48,163 nucleotides of DNA from Myxococcota bacterium. Its GTDB lineage: Bacteria; Myxococcota_A; UBA9160; UBA4427. Each line of letters begins with the position of its first letter. Positions within the stretch are counted from its first letter, which is position 1. The DNA is taken from positions 1 to 48,163 of the forward strand of contig JASMLK010000148.1 of the NCBI GenBank assembly GCA_030748735.1. The letters are read 5' to 3'. Below the pieces are notes generated by a model, which had not been told where the DNA came from, searched no databases, and worked only from the letters and a program-made list of their open reading frames with translations. The translations under genes and the position numbers were made by a program. Shown here piece by piece: positions 35,423-44,013 of this stretch.

Positions 35423-36925
35423 TCAATCGGCGAAGTCTTCGCGCACCTTGCGGCGCAGCAGCTTGCCCGTTTCGTTGTAGGGAAGCTCGTCGACGAAGCG
35501 AACCTGCTCGGGGGTACGTGAAGAACGGAGGTGCTCCTTCACCCACTGCTGCAGTTCGCTTGCGCTCGCCGACTTGCCGGCCTTGAGCACGACGGACGCG
35601 ACTACGGCTTCGCCCCACTGTTCGTCGGGGATGCCGATCACGGCTGCGTCGGCGATGGCAACGTGGTCGAGTAGGACGTCTTCGATTTCGCCGGGCGACA
35701 TGTTTTCACCGCCGCGCACGATGATGTCGTCGATCCGGCCTTCGAGGAAGAGGTAGCCCTCGTCGTCGAGGTAGCCGCCGTCCTTGGTGGGGAAGAAGCC
35801 GTCGTCGAGCAGCAAGCTTCCCTTGCCGAGGTACTCGCCCGAAACCTGTTCGCCGCGCACGTAGATCTCGCCGCGTTCACCGGCGGGCAGCGCGTTGCCG
35901 TCGTCGTCGCGGATCTCGACTTCGATCGTCGGAATCGGTTGTCCGACCGACGTGATCCGCTTGCGCACGGTGGGCTCGTCACTCGCCATGGCGCTTCGGT
36001 GATCGTCGGGCCCCAGGATCGCGATCGTCGAACTCGTTTCGGTCAGGCCGTAAGCGTTGGTGAAGTTGGTGTCGGGGAACAGATCCATTGCCCGCTCGAT
36101 CACCGGCTGTGGCATCTTGCCGCCGCCGTACGACACGGCCTGCAGGTGGGGCAGATCGGCGCTCGACTCGCCTTCGAGGGCTTCGACGATGCGCGCGAGC
36201 ATGGTGGGCACCACCATCGCGTTGGTGATCTTCTCGCGCCGTGCGGTTTCGATCCAGTTTTCGGCGGTGAAGGCCGGGAGCTGGACGATGCGGCGGCCCG
36301 AGTAGATCGAACTCGCAAGCGAAGCGATGCCCGCAATGTGATACGGAGGCACGCAAACGAGCTGCGCGGCTTCTTCCTCCGCGCTCATGAACTCCACCGT
36401 GCTCAGGATGTAGGAGACGATGTGCTGGTGCCGCAGCACCGCCGCCTTCGGCGCGCCGGTCGTACCACTCGTGAAGAGCAGGATCGCGATCTCTTCGGGG
36501 TCCATCGACCATTCGGGGTCGAGTCGGTCGACACCTTCGGAGCGCGTGTGACTCAGGCAGTCGTGGCGCGCGAACGGGTTGGCCTTTTCGCGCTGGGCCA
36601 GCGCTTCTTCCCGTTCCGGCTCGCACAAGAGCAGCGAGGGTTCGACGCGTGTCAGCAACGCGTCGAGTTCGTCTCCGGTGAGTCGGTAGTTCAGGGGGAC
36701 GAATGGAATCCCCGACCAGGCGGCGCCGAAGAGCGCAATCGGAAACGCGAGGCTGCTTTCGTCCAGCATCGCGAAGTACTCGGCGCCTGCGCCTCTTGCC
36801 TTGGCTCCGGCAGCGCTCGCGGCGTCGAAGAGTTCCTGGTAGGTCATGCTGTCGTCGCCATTGGTAATGGCGACGCGATCACCCATGCCCGAAGAGGCCA
36901 TCTCGAGCAGCATCATGAGATTCAT
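35423..36925 (-). CDS. Acyl-CoA ligase (AMP-dependent synthetase)
   Basis: 500 residues of the ANL superfamily, forming an acyl-adenylate and then an acyl-CoA. The P-loop is LLFTSGTTGAPKA, the adenine-binding motif NAYGLTETSS, the hinge region GYLFLEGRIDDIIVRGGENM, and the catalytic lysine in NETGKLLRR. All key residues are present. It is second in the minus-strand operon after the 101-residue protein (32 bp gap) and before the crotonase. The substrate is not defined by sequence; neighbours suggest an organic acid destined for beta-oxidation-like steps. Confidence 0.95.
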   Translation of the reverse strand: MNLMMLLEMASSGMGDRVAITNGDDSMTYQELFDAASAAGAKARGAGAEYFAMLDESSLAFPIALFGAAWSGIPFVPLNYRLTGDELDALLTRVEPSLLLCEPEREEALAQREKANPFARHDCLSHTRSEGVDRLDPEWSMDPEEIAILLFTSGTTGAPKAAVLRHQHIVSYILSTVEFMSAEEEAAQLVCVPPYHIAGIASLASSIYSGRRIVQLPAFTAENWIETARREKITNAMVVPTMLARIVEALEGESSADLPHLQAVSYGGGKMPQPVIERAMDLFPDTNFTNAYGLTETSSTIAILGPDDHRSAMASDEPTVRKRITSVGQPIPTIEVEIRDDDGNALPAGERGEIYVRGEQVSGEYLGKGSLLLDDGFFPTKDGGYLDDEGYLFLEGRIDDIIVRGGENMSPGEIEDVLLDHVAIADAAVIGIPDEQWGEAVVASVVLKAGKSASASELQQWVKEHLRSSRTPEQVRFVDELPYNETGKLLRRKVREDFAD

Positions 36926-36957
36926 CGGTTCGTTCCCGGTGGCTTGGGCTGTGCGGA

Positions 36958-37263
36958 TCAGTCGGACGACGGAAGCGGCTTTGCACCCTTGATCGTGAGC
37001 GCAGTACCGCCGGCAGCGAGGCTGCCTTCGCCGGGCTTGGTGCAGAGGATCTCGAGGTCGCCGGCTTCGTTCACGTAGCGCTTGCCGATCTGGGTGCCTT
37101 CCTTCGCGTCGTCGGCGATCGTACCGCCGCCTTCTTCACCCATCGCGACGAGCGGTGCGCCACCGCAGGTCACTTCGACTTCGTCCTTGGGGGCTGCGAC
37201 GATCATCACTTCGGTGTTGCACACCGCGCTCTTCAAACGGGTTCCCGCCTTGAGTAGGGCCAT
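36958..37263 (-). CDS. Conserved small protein, first gene of the acyl-CoA operon
   Basis: 101 residues, beginning MALLKAGTRLKSAVCNTEV and ending TALTIKGAKPLPSSD, with three cysteines (AVCNT, VTCGG, EILCTKPG) and a central stretch GKRYVNEAGDLEILCTKPG. I have an impression of similar small proteins beside acyl-CoA ligase and CoA-transferase genes in other bacteria, but I know no function. The cysteines could bind a metal, but there is no full zinc-ribbon pattern. The start is ATG 37263, with GAGGAA six bases upstream; the open extension upstream is not family-like. Confidence 0.8.
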   Translation of the reverse strand: MALLKAGTRLKSAVCNTEVMIVAAPKDEVEVTCGGAPLVAMGEEGGGTIADDAKEGTQIGKRYVNEAGDLEILCTKPGEGSLAAGGTALTIKGAKPLPSSD

Positions 37264-37526
37264 TGTGGTTCCTCGCTCCTCGCTTGTTGCGCACGCGCGC
37301 ACCCAACGCTTTGGGGGGCGTGCGCCGAGTTGAATTGGAAGTAGACCGAAACCGTGACGAGGCGTGTGCGATTCGCGAGCACCCGGCTGTCCGGACGCGC
37401 GGACCGCGCGGCCGATCGTTGTCACGGGGATTCGGCCAAGGGGCATGAAATTAAAGGTTTTATGGGGGTGATGCTAGGGTCGCTCGGGCTCGTGCCGGTG
37501 AATGTGAATCCGCTCCGAGGCCACGC

Positions 37527-38984
37527 TTGTCCATAGACCGATCAGTCCCGAAGCGAGCAGGGAGACCGTCGACCGCAACGATGGCTGGCGGTTTTGTTGC
37601 CGGGTACGCGAGCGCGTTGCTCGCAGAGGCGGGCGTCCCGCTGTCCGTGGAACCTTCGGTCCACTGGGAGCTCGACGAACCCCATCGCGCGTGGGCGCGA
37701 TCGGGCGCGATGTTACTGACCGGGCAGGCCGATGGCGCGCCGCTCCTGGCCCCCGCACCGCTCGCCACTGCAGCCCACGGTGCATTGCTCGCGTTACGCA
37801 GCCTGGCGGGTCGGGCCTGGCGGGGCGGCGATCTCGACGGCGCCGCGCTGCTCGGCGAACGCGCCGCGCTGATTGGTGCCGAACGCCACGGTTGCGTGGC
37901 GCCTGGAGGCGCGTGTCGCTTGCTTGCTGCGCGCGGCGGATGGCTCGCGGTGAACCTCGCCCGTGAGAGCGATCGCGAAATGCTGCCGGCGTGGCTCGAG
38001 CGCGATGTGGGGGCTGCAGGCGCGCGTGGCGCAAGTGACGGAGGCATCCCCGACACCCTGTGGGCCTCGCTCGAGCGGGCTCTCGCGACCCGCGACTACG
38101 CGACGTTGCTGGAACGCGCACGACTGATGGGGCTGGCGATCGCCGATGTTCCCGAGCGCATCTGTGGGGCCAACGGGAAGATCGCGGGGGCCCGGACGAT
38201 CGAAGGGGCTGCGCGCGAGGCGGAGGCTTTGGCGCGGCCTGCGCGGGTCGTCGATCTGTCGGGCTTGTGGGCGGGACCACTCTGTACGCATCTGCTGGGG
38301 CTTGCGGGAGCAGAGGTCGTGAAGTGCGAAAGCGAACAGCGGCCCGACGGAGCGCGCCGCGGGCCGAGCGACTTCTACGATCTGCTGAACGCGAACAAGC
38401 GCAGCGTTGCCCTGGCGTTTGCGAGCACGGAGGGACGTCGCGCACTCGAGCGATTGGTCGACGCTGCAGACATCGTCGTCGAGAGCGCGCGACCGCGGGC
38501 GTTGCGCGGGCTTGGGATCGACGCGGAGCGTTGGGTCCGCGAGCGACCGGGCCGCACCTGGGTCGCGATCACGGGCTACGGCCGTGCTGAACCCGAAGGC
38601 AGCTGGGTCGCCTTCGGCGATGATGCGGCGGCGGCTTCGGGCCTCGCCTGGGCCGTGGCCCGCGCGAACGGACTCTCGGCTCCCGTGTTCTGCGGCGATG
38701 CCATCGCGGATCCGCTGGCCGGTTTGCACGCAGCCGTGTTCTCGCTGGCCAACCACCAGCGTGGCACGAGTCGTCTGATCGATCTCTCGCTTCGAAGTGT
38801 CGTCGCTTCCTTGCTGGAGTGCGCTGGGACTCCGTTGTTCGATTCGGTCTACACGGGTGAACTGCAGGCGGGGGGGCAGGGCGAAGCACCGGCTCCTCCG
38901 CGCGCGCGTCGCGTGAGCGAACGCGCGCCACAGCTCGGGGCGGACACGGCGGAGGTCTCGCGTGCCTGGGGGGTGTCGCTGTGA
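37527..38984 (+). CDS. CaiB/BaiF CoA-transferase-like protein, unusual layout
   Basis: 485 residues. The central part (about 246-400) carries the CaiB opening RVVDLSGLWAGPLCTHLLGLAGAEVVK, NANKRSVALAF, TWVAITGYGRAEPEG and a candidate catalytic Asp in VFCGDAIADPLAG. About 245 residues precede it and include a stretch resembling the usual C-terminal part of these enzymes (LLERARLMGLAIADVPE), so the modules look permuted. Catalysis is plausible. The start is TTG 37527 with GAGG six bases upstream; ATG 37581 is an alternative. The stop overlaps the next gene as GTGA. It is divergent from the acyl-CoA ligase operon. Confidence 0.82.
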   Translation: MSIDRSVPKRAGRPSTATMAGGFVAGYASALLAEAGVPLSVEPSVHWELDEPHRAWARSGAMLLTGQADGAPLLAPAPLATAAHGALLALRSLAGRAWRGGDLDGAALLGERAALIGAERHGCVAPGGACRLLAARGGWLAVNLARESDREMLPAWLERDVGAAGARGASDGGIPDTLWASLERALATRDYATLLERARLMGLAIADVPERICGANGKIAGARTIEGAAREAEALARPARVVDLSGLWAGPLCTHLLGLAGAEVVKCESEQRPDGARRGPSDFYDLLNANKRSVALAFASTEGRRALERLVDAADIVVESARPRALRGLGIDAERWVRERPGRTWVAITGYGRAEPEGSWVAFGDDAAAASGLAWAVARANGLSAPVFCGDAIADPLAGLHAAVFSLANHQRGTSRLIDLSLRSVVASLLECAGTPLFDSVYTGELQAGGQGEAPAPPRARRVSERAPQLGADTAEVSRAWGVSL

Positions 38985-40411
38985 GGCCCCTTCTCTTGCA
39001 GTGCGCGGAAGTCGAACCCGGGTTCGTGCGCGACGTGCTGATTCGCGACACACGGATCGCGGCGATCGAAACGCGGCTCTCGCCCACCGCGGACGTGGAG
39101 CAGATCGATGCGGCTGGCGGCGCACTGCTTCGCGGTCTGCACGATCATCACATTCATCTCTTTGCGCTGGCCGCGGCCAGGCAGTCCGTTGCCTGCGGTC
39201 CGCCCGAAGTGACGAGCGCAGACGAATTGGCGCGCGCGCTCGCCGCCCATGCGGAGGGCATCGATCCGGAAGATTGGCTTCGCGGGTTCGGTTACCACGA
39301 ATCGGTTGCCGGCCCGCTCGATCGTCGAGCGCTCGATGCGCTCTTGCCGGGGACGCGACCCGCCCGCGTGCAACACCGCACGGGTGCCATGTGGGTGCTC
39401 AACTCCGCCGCGCTCGAACGGGTGGGTGCGGGCCTGGCCAGCTGGCCTTCGGGCGTCGAGTGCGACGCACAGGGCACACCCACGGGCCGCGTCTACGCCG
39501 AAGACGCCTGGTTGCGCGAACGCCTCGGCGACGCGTCCTTTCCCGACCTCGCCTCGGTCGGTCGTTTCCTTGCCTCGTGTGGCGTCACGGGGCTGACCGA
39601 TGCCACGCCCGACAAGGACAGCGCGACATTGGCTGCCCTCGACGCCGCCGTCGAAAGCGGGGCGTTGCCCCAGCGCGTCGTCGTGATGGGGGCCCTCGAA
39701 GTGACGCCGGAAAGCGGCACGCGACTCGAACGCGGCGCCCACAAGGTGATGTTGCGTGAATCCGCGCTACCCGAGTTCGAGGCACTGGTCTCACGGATTC
39801 GCGCGGCCCACGAGCAGGACCGAGGTGTCGCCTTTCATTGCGTGACGCGGGCGGAACTCGTGCTGGCCGCGGGGGCATTGCGCGCCGCGAGCGTGCATCC
39901 CGGCGACCGCATTGAGCACGCCTCGATCGCGCCCGACGATCTCGTTGCGATGCTCAGCGAGCTCGGCGTTACGGTCGTGACGCAGCCGGGCTTCGTCTAC
40001 GAGCGCGGCGATGTGTACCTGCGCGATGTCGACCCGGCCGATCGTCCATGGCTATACCGCGGCCGCGGTTTCATCGAAGGCGGTGTCTCGCTGGGTGCGG
40101 GCACGGACGCACCCTACGGCGATGCCGACCCCTGGTGCGCGGTACGCGCAGCGGTTGCGCGCACCACCCGCGACGGTCATCTGCTGGGAGAGGGCGAAGG
40201 CCTGACACCCGAACGCGCGCTTGCGCTGTTTACCTCGCCCCTCGAAGCGCCCGGTCGTGTTCCGGGGCCACTCGCTGTAGGAGACGCCGCCGACCTCTGT
40301 CTGCTCGATCGCCCCTGGGCGCCGCACAGTGCGGACCTCGTGCGAGATCACGTACGCATGACGATCGCACGCGGTCGTGTCATCTACACGCGCGAACGCA
40401 GTGCGGGTTAG
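38981..40411 (+). CDS. Amidohydrolase family protein (YtcJ-like)
   Basis: 476 residues of the amidohydrolase superfamily. The metal motif is HDHHIH in GALLRGLHDHHIHLF; later come histidines in FHCVTR and DRIEHASI, and the catalytic Asp in GAGTDAPYGDADPW. The C-terminal composite domain returns with GDAADLCLLDRPW. It should hydrolyse a C-N or C-O bond in an amide, cyclic imide or similar compound. It is translationally coupled to the CoA-transferase (GTGA), so the released acid may be its substrate; this is inference. Confidence 0.9.
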   Translation: MRPLLLQCAEVEPGFVRDVLIRDTRIAAIETRLSPTADVEQIDAAGGALLRGLHDHHIHLFALAAARQSVACGPPEVTSADELARALAAHAEGIDPEDWLRGFGYHESVAGPLDRRALDALLPGTRPARVQHRTGAMWVLNSAALERVGAGLASWPSGVECDAQGTPTGRVYAEDAWLRERLGDASFPDLASVGRFLASCGVTGLTDATPDKDSATLAALDAAVESGALPQRVVVMGALEVTPESGTRLERGAHKVMLRESALPEFEALVSRIRAAHEQDRGVAFHCVTRAELVLAAGALRAASVHPGDRIEHASIAPDDLVAMLSELGVTVVTQPGFVYERGDVYLRDVDPADRPWLYRGRGFIEGGVSLGAGTDAPYGDADPWCAVRAAVARTTRDGHLLGEGEGLTPERALALFTSPLEAPGRVPGPLAVGDAADLCLLDRPWAPHSADLVRDHVRMTIARGRVIYTRERSAG

Positions 40412-40422
40412 AATCAAAGACG

Positions 40423-41091
40423 ATGCCCGGGCCCCTGCGCAGTGTTTTCGTTCTGGTCACATGCGTGTTGACGTTGTCGACGCATGCCGCGGCCGACGAA
40501 CTCGCTGCGGCGAAGGCCCGTGCCGAGGTGGGCGATGCCGAAGGTCACTATCGACTCGGTCTGGTCCACGAGCGTGGGCGCGTCAGCGAGCGCGACCTCG
40601 TCGCAGCCGTACGTCACTATCAGCGCGCCGCCGAAATGGGGCACGTCGAATCGCAGTTCGCCCTGGGGCTGCTCTTCGTGGGTGCGGTTCAGGGAGCGCC
40701 AGCAGACGAGAAGAAGTCGTTCGATTGGTTCGCGAGCGCGGCGAAGCAGGGGCATGCGAAGGCCGCCTACTTCCTCGCCATGAGCCACGAGTCGGGTGTT
40801 GGGACTGAAGCCAACGCCGAACTCGCCTTCGACTGGTATCGCCGCGCGGCCGGGCGCGGTGAGCGTGCGGCACCGCTCGCGATCGCGCGCATGTATGCGA
40901 CGGGTGCGGGGATCCAGGTGAATCTGCCCAATGCTCACGCGTGGAATCAGGTTGCGATCGCGCGTGGGCTCGAAGGCGCAAGAAGCTACGAAGCCGAACT
41001 CGAAGCCCGCATGAGCGAAGACGAGATCGAGCGAGCCCGCACCCTGGCGAAGGGACTCTTGCGGAAGTACGCGGCGGGAGCCTCTCGATAG
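40423..41091 (+). CDS. Secreted Sel1/TPR-repeat protein
   Basis: 222 residues. The signal peptide (SVFVLVTCVLTLSTHAAA) ends near residue 24. Four or so Sel1-like repeats follow, with the A-x-x-x-L-G and W/Y-x-x-A-A-x-x-G spacing (HYRLGLVHERG, HYQRAAEMGH, FDWFASAAKQGH, FDWYRRAAGRG). Such proteins are periplasmic scaffolds; the partner is unknown. The start is ATG 40423, 11 bp after the amidohydrolase stop, so it is probably co-transcribed. Confidence 0.9.
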   Translation: MPGPLRSVFVLVTCVLTLSTHAAADELAAAKARAEVGDAEGHYRLGLVHERGRVSERDLVAAVRHYQRAAEMGHVESQFALGLLFVGAVQGAPADEKKSFDWFASAAKQGHAKAAYFLAMSHESGVGTEANAELAFDWYRRAAGRGERAAPLAIARMYATGAGIQVNLPNAHAWNQVAIARGLEGARSYEAELEARMSEDEIERARTLAKGLLRKYAAGASR

Positions 41092-41376
41092 CGCAACTGC
41101 CGTCCCCGCTTGCTGCGGATGGTGTTCACGAATGCGCAACGGGATGACGCCCCCGCGACCCTGAATCAGTGGGCCGCACCGCGCCAAGCCGACAGGAAAG
41201 GGTCATTTGGCCCATTGTTGTCTCATCTACCCGCGCAGTGATTTCGTCCGTGTGGGAAGGCTCAAGCACTGCTGGAGTTCAGCCGACCTGCACGACAGGC
41301 GTGGATGCAATCGCCTTACGCGAGTGCCAGCCGAGGGAGGCAGGGCGCTTCAACCCCAATGCAAGGGATCGACTCA

Positions 41377-42191
41377 ATGACGCTGTCCGCCGATGACCCT
41401 CCGGTCGATGGCTCCACCGGTGACAATGCGGGTTGCGATGCGGGTAGCGATTCTTCCCGTGACGGGGACTCGTACGGCCTTGCAAGGGAACTCCTGGGCG
41501 AACTCGAAACCGCCATCATGTGCGTGGACGAGCAGGGCCTCGTCGTTTTTCGCAATGCTCCGTGCGCCGCGATGCTCGCGAGTGTCGGGGTCGAGTTGGA
41601 CGAGACGAGCAGCGTTCCGTTGGCAACCCGGCTCGACGCTGCGGAACTCGCCGATGCAATCGCATCGCCATCCCGTTCGACACTCGACCCCTCTGCGACG
41701 GGAAGTTGCGGCTGTCGGTCGGTCCCCTGGTTTCGCACCTCGACGCGGCGCCGTGCCGGGTCCTCGAATGGTCCTCGTGCGAACAGGATGAGCCGGTCGA
41801 AGCCGACGACCTCAGTGTCGGAATCGACTCGATCGACGAGCAGCACAAGAAGCTCGTCAACATGATCAATGCGCTGAACGACGCCCTTGCAAAGGGAGAA
41901 GCCAACGACGTGATGGTGAAGATCTTCGACGGGCTCGTCGCCTACGTCGACAAGCACTTCACCTTCGAAGAGGCTCTCTTCACGAAGGCCGGCTGGGACG
42001 GTGCCGCCGCGCACAAGGAAAAGCACAAGCAGCTCGTCGAAGAGGTCATGGCGTTCAAGGCGAGCCTCGACTCGGGCAGCGGAATGATCGGCATCAAGCT
42101 GATGAAGTTCCTGAAGGAGTGGTTGACCAACCACATCATGAAGTCCGACAAGGAATACGCTGATGCGGTGAAGGCCAAGGGCCTGAACTAG
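41377..42191 (+). pseudogene. Frameshifted PAS-bacteriohemerythrin protein
   Basis: The N-terminal part, from ATG 41377 (AAGGGA eight bases upstream), encodes a PAS-like fold (ARELLGELETAIMCVDEQGL, VFRNAPCAAML). Around 41660-41675 the sensible reading moves back by one base and continues DTRPLCDGKLRLSVGPLV to a complete hemerythrin domain. That domain has di-iron ligands in DEQHKKL, DKHFTFEE, HKEKH and TNHIMKSDKEY. Read across the join it would be about 271 residues, an oxygen- or NO-responsive sensor. The downstream frame has no convincing start of its own. A real one-base deletion and an assembly error are both possible; no slippery heptamer is visible, though the join has short ATCGC repeats. 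Confidence 0.75.
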
Positions 42192-42209
42192 CTTCGCGCG
42201 AGCAACATC

Positions 42210-42248
42210 ACGAAAAGCGTCGGCCCCTTTTGGGGCCTCGCCTTTCGT
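42210..42248. terminator. Bidirectional terminator between convergent genes
   Basis: Outer arms ACGAAA (42210-42215) and TTTCGT (42243-42248), an inner GCG/CGC pair and a perfect GGCCCC-TTTT-GGGGCC core (42222-42237). It lies between the hemerythrin gene (plus) and the nitronate monooxygenase-type gene (minus). Confidence 0.8.
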
Positions 42249-42257
42249 GGGTGCGTA

Positions 42258-43379
42258 TCAGTCCGCTTCGAGGCCGGCGTGCATGCGCTCGACGGCTTCG
42301 ACGTACTCGTCGATCAGGTTGTCGATCAGCATCTTGGCCGGCAGGATCTGGTTCATGCGACCCACGATCTGACCGACCGGATTGAAGTTGACGTCCTGCG
42401 ACTTGTCGGCGTAGCGGTGCGTGCGCATCACCATGTCCATGGTGACGAGGCCCTGCAGCGGCATGGGAAGAGGCTGCGGGTTTTCCGGGTTCTCCCACGC
42501 GTCCGTCCACTTGTTGCGCAGCATGCGGGCGGGCTTTCCCGTCACCGAGCGCGAGCGCACGGTGTCGCGGCTGCCGGCGTGGAGCAGTGATTCCTTCTGC
42601 TCGATCGGCGTCGACGCTTCCTTCACCGTGAGCCAGATCGATCCCGTCCACACCCCCTGCGCGCCCATCGCGAGCGCAGCGGCCATCTGGCGTCCCGAGC
42701 CGATGCCGCCCGCAGCGAGTACGGGGGTGGGTGCAACGGCGTCGATGACCTCGGGCCAGAGCACGACGCTGCCGACTTCGCCCGTGTGACCGCCGCCTTC
42801 GTGGCCCTGGGCGATGATGATGTCGAGGCCCGCTTCCTTGTGGGCGCGCGCCTGCTTGGCGCTACCGCACAGAGCGGCGACGAGGCGGCCGCTCGACTGG
42901 ATGCGGTCGATGATGTCCTTGGGTGGTGTGCCGAGGGCGTTCGCAATCAGCTTCACCTTGGGATGCGAAAGGGCGACATCGATCTGTGGGTTCGCCGTGG
43001 CCTCAGTCCAACCCAGGAGCCCCATGGCCTTTTCGCCCTCGGGCAGTTCGGGCACGCCGTGTTCGTTGAGGAACTTGGCGACGAACTCGCGGTGTTCGGG
43101 AGGAATCGCAGCCTCGAGCTGCTTTTCGAGTTTCTCGGGATCGACCTCGCCCATCCCCTCGTACTTCTGCGGGATCACCGTGTCGACGCCGTAGGGCTTG
43201 TCGCCAATGTTCTCGTCGATCCACTGGCATTCGGTTTCGAGTTCTTCGGGTGTGAAGCCGACGGCGCCCAGCACCCCGAGGCCTCCGGCCTTGCTCACGG
43301 CGACGACGACGTCGCGGCAGTGGGTGAAGGCAAAGATCGGTACGTCGATGCCGAGGCGGTCGCAGATTTCGGTCTTCAT
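42258..43379 (-). CDS. Nitronate monooxygenase family flavoprotein
   Basis: 373 residues of the nitronate monooxygenase/2-nitropropane dioxygenase family, FMN-dependent TIM barrels. It opens MKTEICDRLGIDVPIFAF; GGLGVLGAVGF binds flavin, the phosphate-binding region is AAGGIGSGRQMAAALAMGAQGVWTGS, and GHEGGGHTGEVG carries the catalytic His region. Members close to this one occur near acyl-CoA degradation genes and may act on enoyl-type or nitro compounds. The start is ATG 43379, with AGGAG six bases upstream; the open extension upstream is not family-like. Confidence 0.9.
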   Translation of the reverse strand: MKTEICDRLGIDVPIFAFTHCRDVVVAVSKAGGLGVLGAVGFTPEELETECQWIDENIGDKPYGVDTVIPQKYEGMGEVDPEKLEKQLEAAIPPEHREFVAKFLNEHGVPELPEGEKAMGLLGWTEATANPQIDVALSHPKVKLIANALGTPPKDIIDRIQSSGRLVAALCGSAKQARAHKEAGLDIIIAQGHEGGGHTGEVGSVVLWPEVIDAVAPTPVLAAGGIGSGRQMAAALAMGAQGVWTGSIWLTVKEASTPIEQKESLLHAGSRDTVRSRSVTGKPARMLRNKWTDAWENPENPQPLPMPLQGLVTMDMVMRTHRYADKSQDVNFNPVGQIVGRMNQILPAKMLIDNLIDEYVEAVERMHAGLEAD

Positions 43380-43509
43380 GGGAGGCTCCTCTTGGCGGGG
43401 GCGGGAGACTAGCGGCTCACGCGGCTCGCGGAATCGTTGTCGATTCTTCGTGTCCGGCCTGCGAGACTCGGCGCCCCGTTTGGCCGTTTCGGTGCAAGGA
43501 GGAGACATC

Positions 43510-44013
43510 ATGCACGCAGCTCGAACAGCTCGCGTTTTTCTGATGGTCACGCTGGTGGCGTTCGTTTCGATGATCGCGAGCGCGGATTCGCACACCGTGG
43601 TCCGTACTTTTCCGGTCAGCAATGGCCTGGCCATGTTGCTGGGCGAAGGTGGCAATCTCGCCGTGAGCTACGGCGAGGACGGCGTGCTCGTGGTCGACGA
43701 CCAGTACGCCCGAACGTCCGAGAAGCTTCTCGCCGTGATCGATCGCCTGTCGAAGTCCCCGCTGCGCGCTATGTGCTCAATACCCACTGGCACGGCGACC
43801 ACACCGGAGGCAATGCCGCCATGGCGGGGCGGGGCGCGACCATCGTGGCCCATGACAATCTGCGCGTGCGCATGAGCAAGTCGCACGACAAGACCGTCGA
43901 AGAGATCGTGGCGAGCAAGCCGACGGCTGATCACGATGCGAAGTGGGGTGGGGGGGGGCTTGAAGCCCGATGCGTTCGTGCAGGTGTTGTACAGCGCGCT
44001 CAGCGCGAAGTGA
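43510..44013 (+). pseudogene. Metallo-beta-lactamase-fold hydrolase pseudogene (frameshifts and internal deletion)
   Basis: A good start (ATG 43510, GGAGGAG upstream) leads to a signal peptide and LLGEGGNLAVSYGEDGVLVVDDQY. Near 43770 the frame moves back by one base and continues YVLNTHWHGDHTGGNAAM, the intact zinc motif. After HDNLRVRMS the sequence jumps to KTVEEIVASKPTADHDAKWGGG, which in full-length relatives comes about 130 residues later, so the middle of the enzyme is missing. At a run of nine Gs (about 43950-43958) one extra base moves the frame again. Removing it gives LKPDAFVQVLYSALSAK-stop, a normal family C-terminus, ending at 44013. It cannot make an active enzyme. Its end overlaps the phosphatase gene on the other strand. 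Confidence 0.85.

Noticed and set aside
43940..43960. The G-rich run as a designed slippery site for recoding
   Set aside because: The gene also has another frameshift and a large internal deletion, so decay or sequencing error is the simpler reading.
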